DNA from: G958296245 sp965262055 | GTDB lineage: Bacteria > Chloroflexota > Dehalococcoidia > Lucifugimonadales > G958296245 | Direction: 5' to 3' | Assembly: GCA_965262055.1 (NCBI GenBank) | Contig: CBDHEI010000002.1 | Span: 124,001 to 188,000 of the forward strand | Length of the DNA: 64,000 nucleotides | Notes under the pieces: model-generated | Seen by the model: only the letters and a program-made list of their open reading frames with translations | What the model was told of the DNA's origin: nothing | The model's database searches: none | Shown here: positions 53,171 to 63,862 of the stretch, piece by piece | How the letters are laid out: each line of letters opens with the position of its first letter | How positions within the stretch are numbered: position 1 is the first letter of the stretch | Program-made: the position numbers and the translations under genes

Positions 53171-54468
53171 ATGCTAAAGGTGGAACAGGTGCACGTGATC
53201 AGACACAAGGTATTGGTGGAAGGAGAGAGCCAGCGGAAGGTAGCCAGGGAGATGGGAGTGAGCCGGAACACGGTTAAGAAGTACCTGGGGGTGTCAGAGC
53301 CCCAGCGCATCGAGCGGGTCCCTCGGAGTAGGCCTGTGCTGGAGGGAGTGAAGGGCCGAATGGACGAGCTGATAGAGGAGTGGGAGGGACGCACGACGTC
53401 CAAGCAGCGCCTGACCGGGACGCGGCTGCAGAGGGAGCTGGCGAAGGAAGGCTATCAGGTGGGGACGACGCTGGTGCGCAAGTACCTGCGAGAGGTGCGA
53501 CGACGCAGGGCGGAGGTGTACGTACCACTGGTGCATCGGCCTGGAGATGAGGCGCAGGTGGACTTCTTCGAGGTGACGGTGGAGGTGGATGGGGTCCGGG
53601 TCAAGGTGTGGAAGTTTCTGATGAGGCTGATGTACTCGGGCCGGGACTTCGCCCGGCTGTACGAACGTTGCGACCAGCTCTCGTTCCTGAACGGACATGT
53701 CCGAGCGTTCGAGTACTTCGGCGGGGTACCCCAACGAAGTATCTACGACAACCTGAGCGCTGCGGTGGCCCGGGTGACCTTCCCACGTCGCCAGCTTACG
53801 GACCGGTTCAAGTCTCTGGTGAGTCACTACGCATTCGAGCCGTGCTTTGCTCGGGTGGGAGTGGGTCACGACAAGGGAGGTGTAGAAGGTCGAGGCAACG
53901 CGGTGCGGCTGCAACACCTGACACCGATCCCTAGGGGAGGGTCGCTGGCTGAGCTATCTGATCGGCTGCTGGGCGATCTGGAGGAGGAAGCCGGCAGGAA
54001 GGTCGACTCGGAGGGAAGGAGCGTGTTGGAGCGCTTCGATCAGGACCGAGCGAGGATGCGGCCACTGCCTGGGGCGGAGTTCGATGCTCGTAAGGTGGTG
54101 GCCGTATCGGTGCGACGCACGGCGATGGTGAAGGTGGAGGGGGGCGTGGTACTCGGTCCCAAGCCACTGGGCGCGGCTGGAGGCGACGGCCTACGTTGGA
54201 GTGAACGAGGTGAGTATCGTCTGCCGAGGAGAGGAGGTGACTCATCCGCGTCAGGGGTTCGGTGGCCGCCGCGTCAACTATAGACACTACCTACCTGAGC
54301 TGGCCGGGAAGCCGCAGGCGGTGCGTCAGGTGGCGCCTGAGCTGGTGGCTGAGCTAGGTGAGCCCTACGGCCGTCTGTGGCAGGTCTTGGTGGAGACCTA
54401 TGGAGCCCAGGATGGGGCCAGGGTGCTCTCACGGGTGATCGGCGCCGTCACCGAGAAGAGCGTCTAAG
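53171..54468 (+). pseudogene. istA: IS21-family transposase IstA, frameshifted and truncated
   Basis: ATG 53171 begins MLKVEQVHVIRHKVLVEGES with an HTH (QRKVAREMGVSRNTVKKYLG), then the integrase core: EAQVDFFEVTVEVDG, RSIYDNLSAAV and AFARVGVGHDKGGVEGRGNAVR. Near 54150, in a run of six G, the frame shifts; the correct C-terminal frame WYSVPSHWARLEATAYVGVNEVSIV continues to VTEKSV at 54468, where the IS1380 insert supplies a stop. The partner istB and the right end of the element are missing. Inactive remnant. Confidence 0.8.
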
Positions 54469-56171
54469 CCCGAATCCACCGAAAGACGACTTTGGGGACA
54501 GTCCTTGAAGAAGCCAGAGGGTGCTCCTCTGAATCTGGGAGAATGGTTTTGAAACAGAAAACCGCCCGGAAACAAGGAGCACCCAGTAGATGCTGCCACA
54601 GAATAATCCCGACCGTATCGGCGTCGTCTTTGACGACCACCGCCTGGTGGCCAATGCCGGCCTGCTCCTGCCGGCCACCCTTGCACAGCACCTGGGCCTG
54701 CGGGAACTCGCCGACCATCACCTCGACCTCGGCTGCGCACCGGGGCGGGCGAACACGGGGGACAAAATGCTGACGCTGGTCGCTTCCGCGCTGGCGGGCG
54801 GCGACTTCATCGACGACGCCGATGCGCTGCGTGCTGGTGGGACGGTCGGTGTTCTCGGCTGCGTGGTCAAGGCGCCATCCACCCTGGGCACCTTCCTGCG
54901 CAGTTTCCGGTGGGGGCATGTCCGTCAACTCGACCGGGTGAGCCGCCAGTTGCTGGCACGCGCATGGGCCGCTGGGGCCGGACCCGGCGACTCGCCCCTG
55001 ACCATCGACCTGGACTCCACCATCTGCGAGACCTATGGACTGGACAAAGAAGGGGCGCGACACCACAACTACACCGGCGCGCGGGGCTATCACCCACTGC
55101 TGGCCATCGCCGCCGGAACCGGCGATGTGCTGATGTCCCGGCTGCGCGAGGGCCGTGCCAACACCGCTCGCGGCGCTGCCCACTTCCTGCGTGAAACGGT
55201 GGGGCGGGTGCGCTACGGTGGGGCCAGCGGCCAACTCACGGTGCGCGCCGACAGCGGCTTCTACGCCCACGCTCTCGTCGCCGTCTGCCGCGAGATGGGT
55301 GTCCGCTTCTCCATCACCATCCGCCAGCACAAAGGCCTGCGGGAGTTGATTGAGGCGATCCCCGAGCAGGACTGGACGCCGATTCCCTACTGGATGGACG
55401 GCGCCGCCGATGTGGCCGAGACCACCTATACCCCCTTCCAGAGTGAACCCGACGCCGCGCCGGTGCGGCTCATCGTCCGGCGGGTGAAGCCCACGCCCGG
55501 TTCCCAGTTGGCCCTCTTCGCCACCTACAGCTATCACGGCTTCATCACCGACCGGGACGGGGAAACCCTGGAACTGGAGGCCGATCATCGCCGCCACGCC
55601 GAGATCGAGAACGCCATTCGAGACCTGAAACACGGCGTCGGACTCAACCATCTCCCCTCGGGGCGCTTCGCCGCCAACGGCGCCTGGCTGGCGGTGCAGG
55701 TGATGGCACACAACCTCGCCCGCTGGACAGCGCGCATCGGTCTGGCCGAACGGACCGTGACCACCAAGACCCTCAGGCGGCGGGTCTTCGCTCTGGTGGG
55801 ACGGATCACCCGCTCGGCGCGCCGCCTTACCCTGCATCTTCCCCAGCATTGGCCTTGGGAAACCCAGTTCACTCGCGCCATGGCCCGGCTGCGAGCCATT
55901 CCACTCCCCGCCTGACTGCCAGCCTGCAACTGACCCAACTTCCCTGCAAACTCGTGCCACCCCGGTCCGCGAGAGTTCCCTGCTGCGTATTCTCTCGCCA
56001 TCCCGCGCATCGCAGCTCCCGCAGAGGGCCATAGGGGCCCTATGCGGCGACTGAAGACCGTTCGCCGACCTCCAATCTACCCCAATGAGCCCAGCCATCT
56101 CCCCTGTAGCTCCCTCACCCACCCTGCCGCTGTCCTCACGCCGTCCATAGGTGTCCTTCGGTGGATTCGGG
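54469..56171 (+). mobile_element. IS1380-family element, type I copy 3 (intact, mismatched flanks)
   Basis: 1703 bp with the same ends as copies 1 and 2. The left flank is CTAAG (54464-54468) but the right flank is CTTAC (56172-56176), so a clean 5-bp duplication is absent although it is present in the other two copies. The flanking sequences (IstA on the left, an unrelated fragment on the right) do not join. Confidence 0.88.
54590..55915 (+). CDS. IS1380-family transposase (type I)
   Basis: 441 residues, differing from the copy at 16230 by only a few substitutions (for example GARGYHP for GVRGYHP and REMGVRF for REMSVRF). The DDE residues in DLDST, RADSG and HAEIENA are all intact, so this copy and copy 1 are the likely sources of active enzyme. 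Confidence 0.92.
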   Translation: MLPQNNPDRIGVVFDDHRLVANAGLLLPATLAQHLGLRELADHHLDLGCAPGRANTGDKMLTLVASALAGGDFIDDADALRAGGTVGVLGCVVKAPSTLGTFLRSFRWGHVRQLDRVSRQLLARAWAAGAGPGDSPLTIDLDSTICETYGLDKEGARHHNYTGARGYHPLLAIAAGTGDVLMSRLREGRANTARGAAHFLRETVGRVRYGGASGQLTVRADSGFYAHALVAVCREMGVRFSITIRQHKGLRELIEAIPEQDWTPIPYWMDGAADVAETTYTPFQSEPDAAPVRLIVRRVKPTPGSQLALFATYSYHGFITDRDGETLELEADHRRHAEIENAIRDLKHGVGLNHLPSGRFAANGAWLAVQVMAHNLARWTARIGLAERTVTTKTLRRRVFALVGRITRSARRLTLHLPQHWPWETQFTRAMARLRAIPLPA

Positions 56172-56675
56172 CTTACATCCAGGCTGCAGCAATGGTCGCC
56201 AATCCGGCGCCCAGGGTGGTCAAACCTCCTGGCGAAGTGGTCTATAGGTCCTGGCGATCTCCCCTGCTACTGGTACATACCTCTTGGCGTTTGACATGCA
56301 ACTCCTACTCGGGTCTGGCGAGGGACCTTGATCTGCTACCGCGCCTGATCCGATACGGTATGTATGGCGATAGCCTGTCTATGCAGACGAACGACGACGT
56401 GTTCCTACTGTTCCAGGCCAAGTAGGCGGCACTGCGTAAGATTGACCTCGTAGTCAAACTCGTGGAGGCCTCGGAGGAGGCCTATGTGACGGCAGTAGGG
56501 GCAGCAGGATTGCGCCGCTGTATGCGGCATAGGATTGCCGGCCTAGTCGGGAGAGATTCGGAGGAAACGAGCTTGCCGAGCCTCCAGCCCGACGTACCTG
56601 AGACCGTTTTGGAGGATTATGTGGGTCGCTGGACCGGCTCGCTATATTGGAACCGCCCAGCGAAAAGTTCGCAGT
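56172..56675 (+). pseudogene. Unidentified gene fragment with an in-frame TAG
   Basis: One frame runs from the IS edge to the IS1182 left end with a single TAG at 56423-56425: before it LARDLDLLPRLIRYGMYGDS and FLLFQAK, after it AALRKIDLVVKLVEASEEAY and RHRIAGLVGRDSEE. Continuity of frame across the stop and the amphipathic helix pattern suggest a decayed gene truncated by insertions at both ends. No family recognised. Confidence 0.4.
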
Positions 56676-57238
56676 TGAGCCTGTCTCACAAGTCTGGGTT
56701 GGCGTTGAGTATGGGTCAGGTGTAACGTTTGAAGCGACATCAAGGTGGGAGATATTGAGATGCCGCTTCGACCGATGGGCCGAGAGCAGATGTGGATGTT
56801 GCCGCCGACGCTTGACGAGTTGTTGCCGCTGGATCATCCGGCGCGGTTCGTCTCCGAGTTCGTCGATGCTCTAGATCGAGATGCATGGGCGGAGCTTGGC
56901 GTGGACATAGAAGGTGACTCGATGGGAGCGCCAGCCTACCATCCACGTGCGCTGTTGAGCGTGTGGCTGTACGGCTTCATGACCGGGGTGCGCTCGTGCC
57001 GAAAGCTGGAGGCTGTCTGCCGGGACCAGATACCGTATCTGTGGCTGACAGGGTGGCAGCATCCGGACCACAACACCCTGTGGAGGTTCTACAGAGGGCA
57101 TCGGCAGGCTATGAGGAAGCTGTTCGAGCGTACGGTGCGTACGGCAGTGACGATGAAGTTGGTGGACTTGGCGGTTCAGGCGGTGGATGGTACTAAGGTG
57201 GTCGCCAACGCGTCGCTGAACAGGAGCTACGACGCCGA

Positions 57239-59114
57239 CCCAGATTCCCCACCTAACATAGTTTGGTGTGGCCTTCGTGGATTTACGCCCGTGTTGAGTA
57301 TCGATTCGGTGGTTCCATATGGTCGGATCGGGCCGTAGGTAGGACCTTGGCCGAAGACTTTGAGGGTATGGGCAGCGGAGCCGCACCGATTATGGCTGTC
57401 CTCAGGCCGAAGAAGGCATGGCGCAGCCTGGGCGACCTTGCTGAGTCGCCTTCAACCGATGCACAGACAGGACCGCTTATGGTTGGTACGGCTCGGCGGA
57501 CAGCGCCAATATCCTCTGACGTGCCCTGATCAACAACTCGTATGAGGGATGGCCCCGCGCCAGACGGATGATCAGCTTCCTGGCGTGTCGCATCACCCGG
57601 CCCGGAAGGGCGATCAGGGCGAAGCGCACTGCCTTGAGACGCTTGCTCACCCACTGTCCTCCCAACGCCAGCCGCTTCATCGCAGAGCTCAGGTTGAAGG
57701 CCAGCACCGCTATGGCCCACCATGCGGCGTTGGCTCCGAACAGCCCCGACGGGAGCCTGCCCGCAGCCAGGTCACTCTTCAGGACGCTGTGGACCTGCTC
57801 GCCTTTACCGCATCTCTGCCTGTACCACCGGATCATCTCATCTCCCGGAAGGTCTCGGTTGGTCACCAACCCGGAGACCTTGTGCCAGGCTCCGCCGGCC
57901 AGCCTCATCACGGGGAAGGGCAGTTCCAGCTGCAGTTCCATTCCCGGCAGAGGCTGTTCGCTCAGCGGCTCCCTGATAGCGATGAACCGGTATTCAGGGT
58001 TCTTCTTGCTGTAGGCTATCCAGTCTGGTTCGAAGTTCACCTCCGCCCACTGTTGACCTGTCTCGACCCAGGTGGCGCCCAGTCTGCGGTGCGGGGCATG
58101 CCAGTCTTGTTCGGCAACCTCGGACACCGCGCGCCTGAACTCCGGCGTCACGTTGAGTCCTACCGCAAACTCGATCACTCCGAAGCGCTCGTCTCTGCCC
58201 TCGGCGCAGTACCGCAGCAACTCGTGCTGATACCCAGCCGCGTCCGACCGCAGCATCACCTTGTCCACCGCACAAGGCAGATGCTCCAACGCTTCGGTCA
58301 ACACTCGCAGTTGCTGATAGCCAGCAGGTACGTTGCCGTCCCGAAACTCCGAATGCACTATCAACTCAGCCTCGGCCCAGTAGGTCGTCAGAGGCTGATA
58401 CGCCTTGTACTTCTTGTAGCTGTAGAGCGCCTGCTGCTTGTGCGTCTCCACCAGCGTGGCGTCCATGTCCAACGTGGCTTGAGCGCAGGGCGAACGGCTC
58501 TGTACGAAGCTCACCATATCGGCGTTCACCTTATGCAGACCCCCCAGCGCTTCGTTGGGTGAAGGTATGAACGCTCTGTGAGCTTCCCGACTGGACTCCT
58601 CGCCCGCCTCGTGGAATCTCTCCAGGTACCGGAACACCGCCGACTCCGATGGCATGCTCCGCCGACGCTCTACACGCCATCGCTCTTCCAACGCTCTACG
58701 CTCTCGACGACCCATCCCATAGCTCTCGACTTCCCGAAGCACCCTGCACAACCCCGCGTCCTTCTCCAAAACATCCAGATCAACCACTGACTCACCGCCT
58801 GCCAGGTTCAGCAGTATCAGCGAGCTGACCACTTGGCTGTCCGTCCAGCCCTGACCACACTCCCGCAGTCCCACGTGGCGCTCTACCGACGACCTCAAAC
58901 CTGCTGCGTGCATCAACTCCAAGTACGTCATCATGCCCGCCATCGCCGTCATGCCCGGCGAGCTCTTCTCCTGCTCGTACTGGAACGGCAGAACCCCTTG
59001 CTTCATAATAGGTGCACCTCGTTGGTGATCGTTTCTCTCTTCCAAGAAACATCTTAGCCCCCTTCACGGCGGGCTCCAACGAGGTCTTCCTCTTCTCTGG
59101 GTGGGGAATCTGGG
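57239..59114 (-). mobile_element. IS1380-like element, type III copy 1 (complete)
   Basis: 1876 bp, ends CCCAGATTCCCCACC and complement (GGTGGGGAATCTGGG at 59100-59114). Left target copy CCGA at 57235-57238; the matching CCGA is at 62451-62454, on the far side of the second, truncated copy. Encodes one transposase on the minus strand. Confidence 0.85.
57477..59006 (-). CDS. IS1380-like transposase (type III)
   Basis: 509 residues from ATG 59006 (MKQGVLPFQYEQEKSS), chosen because GAGGTGC lies eight bases upstream; the frame is open 13 codons further. DDE core: ATLDMDATLVETHKQQALYSYKKYKAYQPL (first Asp), KVMLRSDAAGYQHELL (second Asp) and RCGKGEQVHSVLKSDLAAGRLPSG (Glu). IS4/IS1380-type fold, distinct from types I and II in this window. 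Intact. Confidence 0.88.
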   Translation of the reverse strand: MKQGVLPFQYEQEKSSPGMTAMAGMMTYLELMHAAGLRSSVERHVGLRECGQGWTDSQVVSSLILLNLAGGESVVDLDVLEKDAGLCRVLREVESYGMGRRERRALEERWRVERRRSMPSESAVFRYLERFHEAGEESSREAHRAFIPSPNEALGGLHKVNADMVSFVQSRSPCAQATLDMDATLVETHKQQALYSYKKYKAYQPLTTYWAEAELIVHSEFRDGNVPAGYQQLRVLTEALEHLPCAVDKVMLRSDAAGYQHELLRYCAEGRDERFGVIEFAVGLNVTPEFRRAVSEVAEQDWHAPHRRLGATWVETGQQWAEVNFEPDWIAYSKKNPEYRFIAIREPLSEQPLPGMELQLELPFPVMRLAGGAWHKVSGLVTNRDLPGDEMIRWYRQRCGKGEQVHSVLKSDLAAGRLPSGLFGANAAWWAIAVLAFNLSSAMKRLALGGQWVSKRLKAVRFALIALPGRVMRHARKLIIRLARGHPSYELLIRARQRILALSAEPYQP

Positions 59115-60589
59115 ACAACTCGTATGAGGGATGGCCCCGCGCCAGACGGATGATCAGCTTCCTGGCGTGTCGCATCACCCGGCCCGGAAGGGCGATCAGG
59201 GCGAAGCGCACTGCCTTGAGACGCTTGCTCACCCACTGTCCGCCCAACACCAGCCGCTTCATCGCAGAGCTCAGGTTGAAGGCCAGCACCGCTATGGCCC
59301 ACCATGCGGCGTTGGCTCCGAACAGCCCCGACGGGAGCCTGCCCGCAGCCAGGTCACTCTTCAGGACGCTGTGGACCTGCTCGCCTTTACCGCATCTCTG
59401 CCTGTACCACCGGATCATCTCATCTCCCGGAAGGTCTCGGTTGGTCACCAACCCGGAGACCTTGTGCCAGGCTCCGCCGGCCAGCCTCATCACGGGGAAG
59501 GGCAGTTCCAGCTGCAGTTCCATTCCCGGCAGAGGCTGTTCGCTCAGCGGCTCCCTGATAGCGATGAACCGGTATTCAGGGTTCTTCTTGCTGTAGGCTA
59601 TCCAGTCTTGGTTCGAAGTTCACCTCCGCCCACTGTTGACCTGTCTCGACCCAGGTGGCGCCCAGTCTGCGGTGCGGGGCATGCCAGTCTTGTTCGGCAA
59701 CCTCGGACACCGCGCGCCTGAACTCCGGCGTCACGTTGAGTCCTACCGCAAACTCGATCACTCCGAAGCGCTCGTCTCTGCCCTCGGCGCAGTACCGCAG
59801 CAACTCGTGCTGATACCCAGCCGCGTCCGACCGCAGCATCACCTTGTCCACCGCACAAGGCAGATGCTCCAACGCTTCGGTCAACACTCGCAGTTGCTGA
59901 TAGCCAGCAGGTACGTTGCCGTCCCGAAACTCCGAATGCACTATCAACTCAGCCTCGGCCCAGTAGGTCGTCAGAGGCTGATACGCCTTGTACTTCTTGT
60001 AGCTGTAGAGCGCCTGCTGCTTGTGCGTCTCCACCAGCGTGGCGTCCATGTCCAACGTGGCTTGAGCGCAGGGCGAACGGCTCTGTACGAAGCTCACCAT
60101 ATCGGCGTTCACCTTATGCAGACCCCCCAGCGCTTCGTTGGGTGAAGGTATGAACGCTCTGTGAGCTTCCCGACTAGACTCCTCGCCCGCCTCGTGGAAT
60201 CTCTCCAGGTACCGGAACACCGCCGACTCCGATGGCATGCTCCGCCGACGCTCTACACGCCATCGCTCTTCCAACGCTCTACGCTCTCGACGACCCATCC
60301 CATAGCTCTCGACTTCCCGAAGCACCCTGCACAACCCCGCGTCCTTCTCCAAAACATCCAGATCAACCACTGACTCACCGCCTGCCAGGTTCAGCAGTAT
60401 CAGCGAGCTGACCACTTGGCTGTCCGTCCAGCCCTGACCACACTCCCGCAGTCCCACGTGGCGCTCTACCGACGACCTCAAACCTGCTGCGTGCATCAAC
60501 TCCAAGTACGTCATCATCCCCGCCATCGCCGTCATGCCCGGCGAGCTCTTCTCCTGCTCGTACTGGAACGGCAGAACCCCTTGCTTCAT
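59115..60589 (-). pseudogene. IS1380-like transposase (type III), truncated and frameshifted
   Basis: Near-identical to the transposase at 57477 but with one extra T near 59608 (CCAGTCTTGGTTCGAAG against CCAGTCTGGTTCGAAG), breaking the frame after AEVNFEP, and with the last 19 residues missing (ends at HPSYEL, joined to copy 1). Inactive. Confidence 0.88.
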
Positions 60590-60640
60590 AATAGGTGCAC
60601 CTCGTTGGTGATCGTTTCTCTCTTCCAAGAAACATCTTAG

Positions 60641-62388
60641 CCCACATTTCCCATATCAACCCTGCAGGGCTTGCCGTAATCAGCAACGGAACTACCCGAT
60701 GTAGCCGCATAGCAGAGCACAGTGGTGATCATGAGTGCTAGACTGGTCGTGATAGACTGCTTTAGATCTTGATAACGTACCCACTCTGGAGGCACCCAAT
60801 GGGTGAAAGCACAAACCTCCGCGCCAAGCTCCGTTTCGACCGACGTGTACGGTTGGAGTTCCACGGTGCCACTATTACCTCAGACGCCGGACTGTTGGCC
60901 TGTCGCGAGCTGGATGATGCGCTGGGACTGACGGAGACGACGAATGAGTGTCTGCAGGAGAGTCGGGGCGGTCGCAACGTGCAGCACCGATTGGTGGGCC
61001 TTCTCAGGCAGTCGGTGTACAGTCGTCTGGCGGGCTACGAGGATACCAACGACGCTGAACGGCTGGCCCAGGACCCGACGATGCGGATCATCGTTGGACG
61101 GCGAGGTGGTCCTGAGAGACCGGCCGCCAGCACCAACACCATGAGCCGGTTCGAGACCGAGGTGCTCACCCAATACGGCAACGTGGAAGGGTTGGGCCGA
61201 CTGAACGCTAAGTGGGTGGATGGAGCTATGTCCCGCACGCCGCACCGGCGGGTGATCTTGGACATGGACAGTTCGGAGAGTCCGGTACATGGAGAACAGG
61301 AGGGAGCATCGTACAACGGTCACTTTGGGAGCACGTGCTATCACCCTTTGTTCGTGTTCAACCAGTTCGGTGACTGTGAGGGCGCCAAGCTGCGTGCGGG
61401 GAACGTACATAGCGCGCACAGGTGGCGTGATGTATTGGATCCGATCCTGTCGCGTTACGGGGCGACAGGAGTGCGACGGTACTTTCGCGCCGATGCCGCA
61501 TTCGCTAAGCCGGACATCTATGAGTACCTCGAGGAGCGGCACGTCCTTTACGCTATAAGACTCCCCGGCAACGAGGTGCTGCAACGGGAGATCGCCCCTC
61601 TGCTCAGGAGGCCGGTGGGGAGGCCGCCGAAGCGTCCAGTGATCCTATACGACGACTTTTGGTATCGTGCCGGGAGTTGGGACCGGGCACGGCGGGTGGT
61701 GGCCAAGGTGGAGTGGCACAGGGGAGAGCTGTTCCCCCGAGTGGGCTTCATCGTCACGAACATGACGGCTGGCCCCGAAGGAGTGGTGCGATTCTACAAT
61801 GGTCGCGGGACAGCCGAGCAGTGGATCAAGGAGGGTAAGTACGCCCTGAACTGGACTCGGCTGTCGTGCCATCGGTTCGTGGCCAACCGGGTGCGTCTGT
61901 CTCTGTTCGTCCTGGCGTACAACCTTGGGAACTTCCTTCGCCGGCTGTGTCTGCCCAAGGCGGTCAAGCACTGGTCGCTGCGGAGCGTGCAGGTCAAGCT
62001 GATCAAGATGGGAGGCCGTCTGGTGCGGCACTCCCGGTGGTTGATCTTTCAGTTGTCCGAGGTGTCGGTTCCTCGACGGTTGTTCCAGGGAGTGTTGGAT
62101 CGTATCGGCCGGTTATCGCCGGCGCCAAGCTGAGGGAGGGTACAACCACGATCTTGCCAAGAGGGGGAGAGCGCTCCAGGGAGTCGCCTTGTCTTCAATG
62201 CGCTTTCACCCCACTGGCAGGGGACACGAGGACGATGAAGACGGACAAGAAGGGTGCTCTACGACTGCAAACGCATCTCTTATCGGATAGACCGGCGATT
62301 GACTGGCCTTGCAGGACCTGACTATGATGCTACCATCTCGTTTGGGCTGCCCCTTGAGCCTGAAGACTCCCAATATGGGAAATCCCGG
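60641..62388 (+). mobile_element. IS1380-family element, type II copy 2
   Basis: 1748 bp, same ends and length as 31064-32811. Perfect duplication CTTAG at 60636-60640 and 62389-62393. Nested inside the upstream region of IS1380-like type III copy 2. Confidence 0.92.
60799..62133 (+). CDS. IS1380-family transposase (type II)
   Basis: 444 residues, about 95 percent identical by eye to the protein at 31222, with differences concentrated in the N-terminal third (for example KLRFDRRVRLEFHG, YGNVEGLGRLNAKWVDGAMSRTPHR). Catalytic words VILDMDSSESPVHGEQEG, YFRADAAF and GTAEQWIKEGK are intact. Confidence 0.92.
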   Translation: MGESTNLRAKLRFDRRVRLEFHGATITSDAGLLACRELDDALGLTETTNECLQESRGGRNVQHRLVGLLRQSVYSRLAGYEDTNDAERLAQDPTMRIIVGRRGGPERPAASTNTMSRFETEVLTQYGNVEGLGRLNAKWVDGAMSRTPHRRVILDMDSSESPVHGEQEGASYNGHFGSTCYHPLFVFNQFGDCEGAKLRAGNVHSAHRWRDVLDPILSRYGATGVRRYFRADAAFAKPDIYEYLEERHVLYAIRLPGNEVLQREIAPLLRRPVGRPPKRPVILYDDFWYRAGSWDRARRVVAKVEWHRGELFPRVGFIVTNMTAGPEGVVRFYNGRGTAEQWIKEGKYALNWTRLSCHRFVANRVRLSLFVLAYNLGNFLRRLCLPKAVKHWSLRSVQVKLIKMGGRLVRHSRWLIFQLSEVSVPRRLFQGVLDRIGRLSPAPS

Positions 62389-63575
62389 CTTAGCCCCCTT
62401 CACGGCGGGCTCCAACGAGGTCTTCCTCTTCTCTAGGTGGGGAATCTGGGCCGAGGGACTGCGAGGACTATTGGAGCGGCTGGAGAGTGCGATAGCCGAC
62501 CTTGAGGCTCAGAACGAAGCGGGAGAAGACACTGCTGTTGCCCATCTGCCTGAGGAGTTGGCTGACAAGGAGGTCTTGAGAGAGCAGGTGAGGCAGGCGA
62601 TGGACGATCTCACGAGTCAAAAGCGCCACAAGCGCATCAACCTGACCGACCCAGACGCCAGGCTGATGAAGGGTAGGCAAGGCATCGTGGCTGGCTACAA
62701 CGCTCAGGCTATGGTCTCACCCACAGAGACGGATGGGGGAGCGACCGGCATGTTGGTCACCACCGTGGACGTGGTGGATGCGGCCAATGACAATGCCCTG
62801 CTGGTTCCGATGCTGGAGCAGGCCGAAGAGACGACCGGGACAAGAGCGCAGATGACGTTGGCCGACGCCGGATACTTCGCCGCAAGTCACCTGGCAGAGT
62901 GCACCCGTCGAGGTCAGCTGGTGGTGGTGTCCGAGTCACGGCAACGGTTTCTCAAAGACCCATATCACAAGGACCAATTCACCTACGACGAGCCGAGCGA
63001 CAGCTTCACGTGCCCACAGGGGCAGACGCTCAAGTTCGTCCGCATACAGCATGCGAACGGAGTACCATTGCGTCTGTACCGGGCTTCCGGCGCCGTCTGT
63101 CAGGCATGCCCGGCCTTCAGAGCCTGTACCAGAGCCAAAGAGATTGGGCGGAGCTTAGCCATAGGGCCGCACGACGCAGCACTGCGTCGCCATCGCGCCT
63201 GGATGTCCACTTCAGCAGCCAAAGAAGCTTACGGGGTGAGAAAGCAACTGGTCGAGCCTGTCTTCGGAATCATCAAGGAGCAACAGGGGGCACGTAGGTT
63301 CCTGCTGCGCGGCCTCGTTAACGTGGCGGCCGAGTGGACTATGTTGGCCACCGCCTTCAACCTGCGTACTCTCTGTCGGGTGTGGCGCTCCAGCCCCTTG
63401 ATCGGTCTATTTAATGGCCCGGAGCCTCGTCCCGTCTCCTGACCTGCAGTGATGACACCAGCTGACCCATCGCTCCGTCGCCTGTCCTACCCGCTCTGGC
63501 TAGGGCCTTTCAGCGAACCCTCCGACCTCTATCCGCTCCCCCTATCCGCAATTTCCACTTCTGGGACAGGCTCAA

Positions 63576-63862
63576 TTCAGTCTTATCAGGCCCACCAACG
63601 TGCACGGTAGACAGAACCGTTCTCGAGATGTGGCTGGGGGCTCTGTGAACCTGCTGAAGCCCCAACCCCGCCACTATGGTGGGTCAAGGCAGACGAACGC
63701 AAGAGTATGGCCAAGGTGGCCCTTGCGCTGAACCGCCGTGGGGCTATGTCTCAGCCAGATCAAGGCAAGCCCCACAAACGGTGGCGTTTCAGATTCAAAT
63801 GAAGGATGTAAGCGGTATTCGCGTCGTGACCCAGTACCTGTGACCTCCCCGTTGTCTGTGCC
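63576..63862. other. Intergenic or decayed region right of IS1182 copy 2
   Basis: About 290 bases without a supported gene. Several short frames are open but none has a start with ribosome site or a recognisable family. No RNA gene was recognised. Confidence 0.35.

Larger units (their letters stand above)
59115..62450 (-). mobile_element. IS1380-like element, type III copy 2, lacking 294 bp and carrying IS1380 type II
   Basis: Begins at the base equivalent to 57533 of copy 1 and abuts copy 1 directly. It runs to the complete right end at 62450 but is interrupted by IS1380 type II copy 2 (60641-62388, target CTTAG). The uninterrupted version of that target is visible in copy 1 near 59052. Confidence 0.85.
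56760..63442 (+). pseudogene. IS1182 transposase split by nested elements
   Basis: 5' part 56760-57238 (MPLRPMGREQMWMLPPTLDELL to RSYDA) and 3' part 62455-63442 (GLRGLLERLESAIADLEAQN to the end). Joining them through one CCGA target copy leaves one uninterrupted frame of 488 codons and recreates SYDAEGLRGLLERLE, exactly as in copy 1 (TYDAEGLRRLLERLE). The second Asp (MTLADAGYFAA) and Glu (QLVEPVFGIIKEQQ) are preserved. Only the insertion inactivates it. Confidence 0.9.
56676..63575 (+). mobile_element. IS1182-family element, copy 2, interrupted by nested insertions
   Basis: Ends TGAGCCTGTCTCACAAGT (left) and, on the right, the complement TGAGCCTGTCCCAGAAGT. Without the nested insert (57239-62450 plus one CCGA) it measures about 1684 bp, matching copy 1 at 47357-49045. 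Confidence 0.85.

Noticed and set aside
63576..63862. Structured RNA (RNase P, SRP, tmRNA or 6S)
   Set aside because: None of the conserved core words of these RNAs is present.
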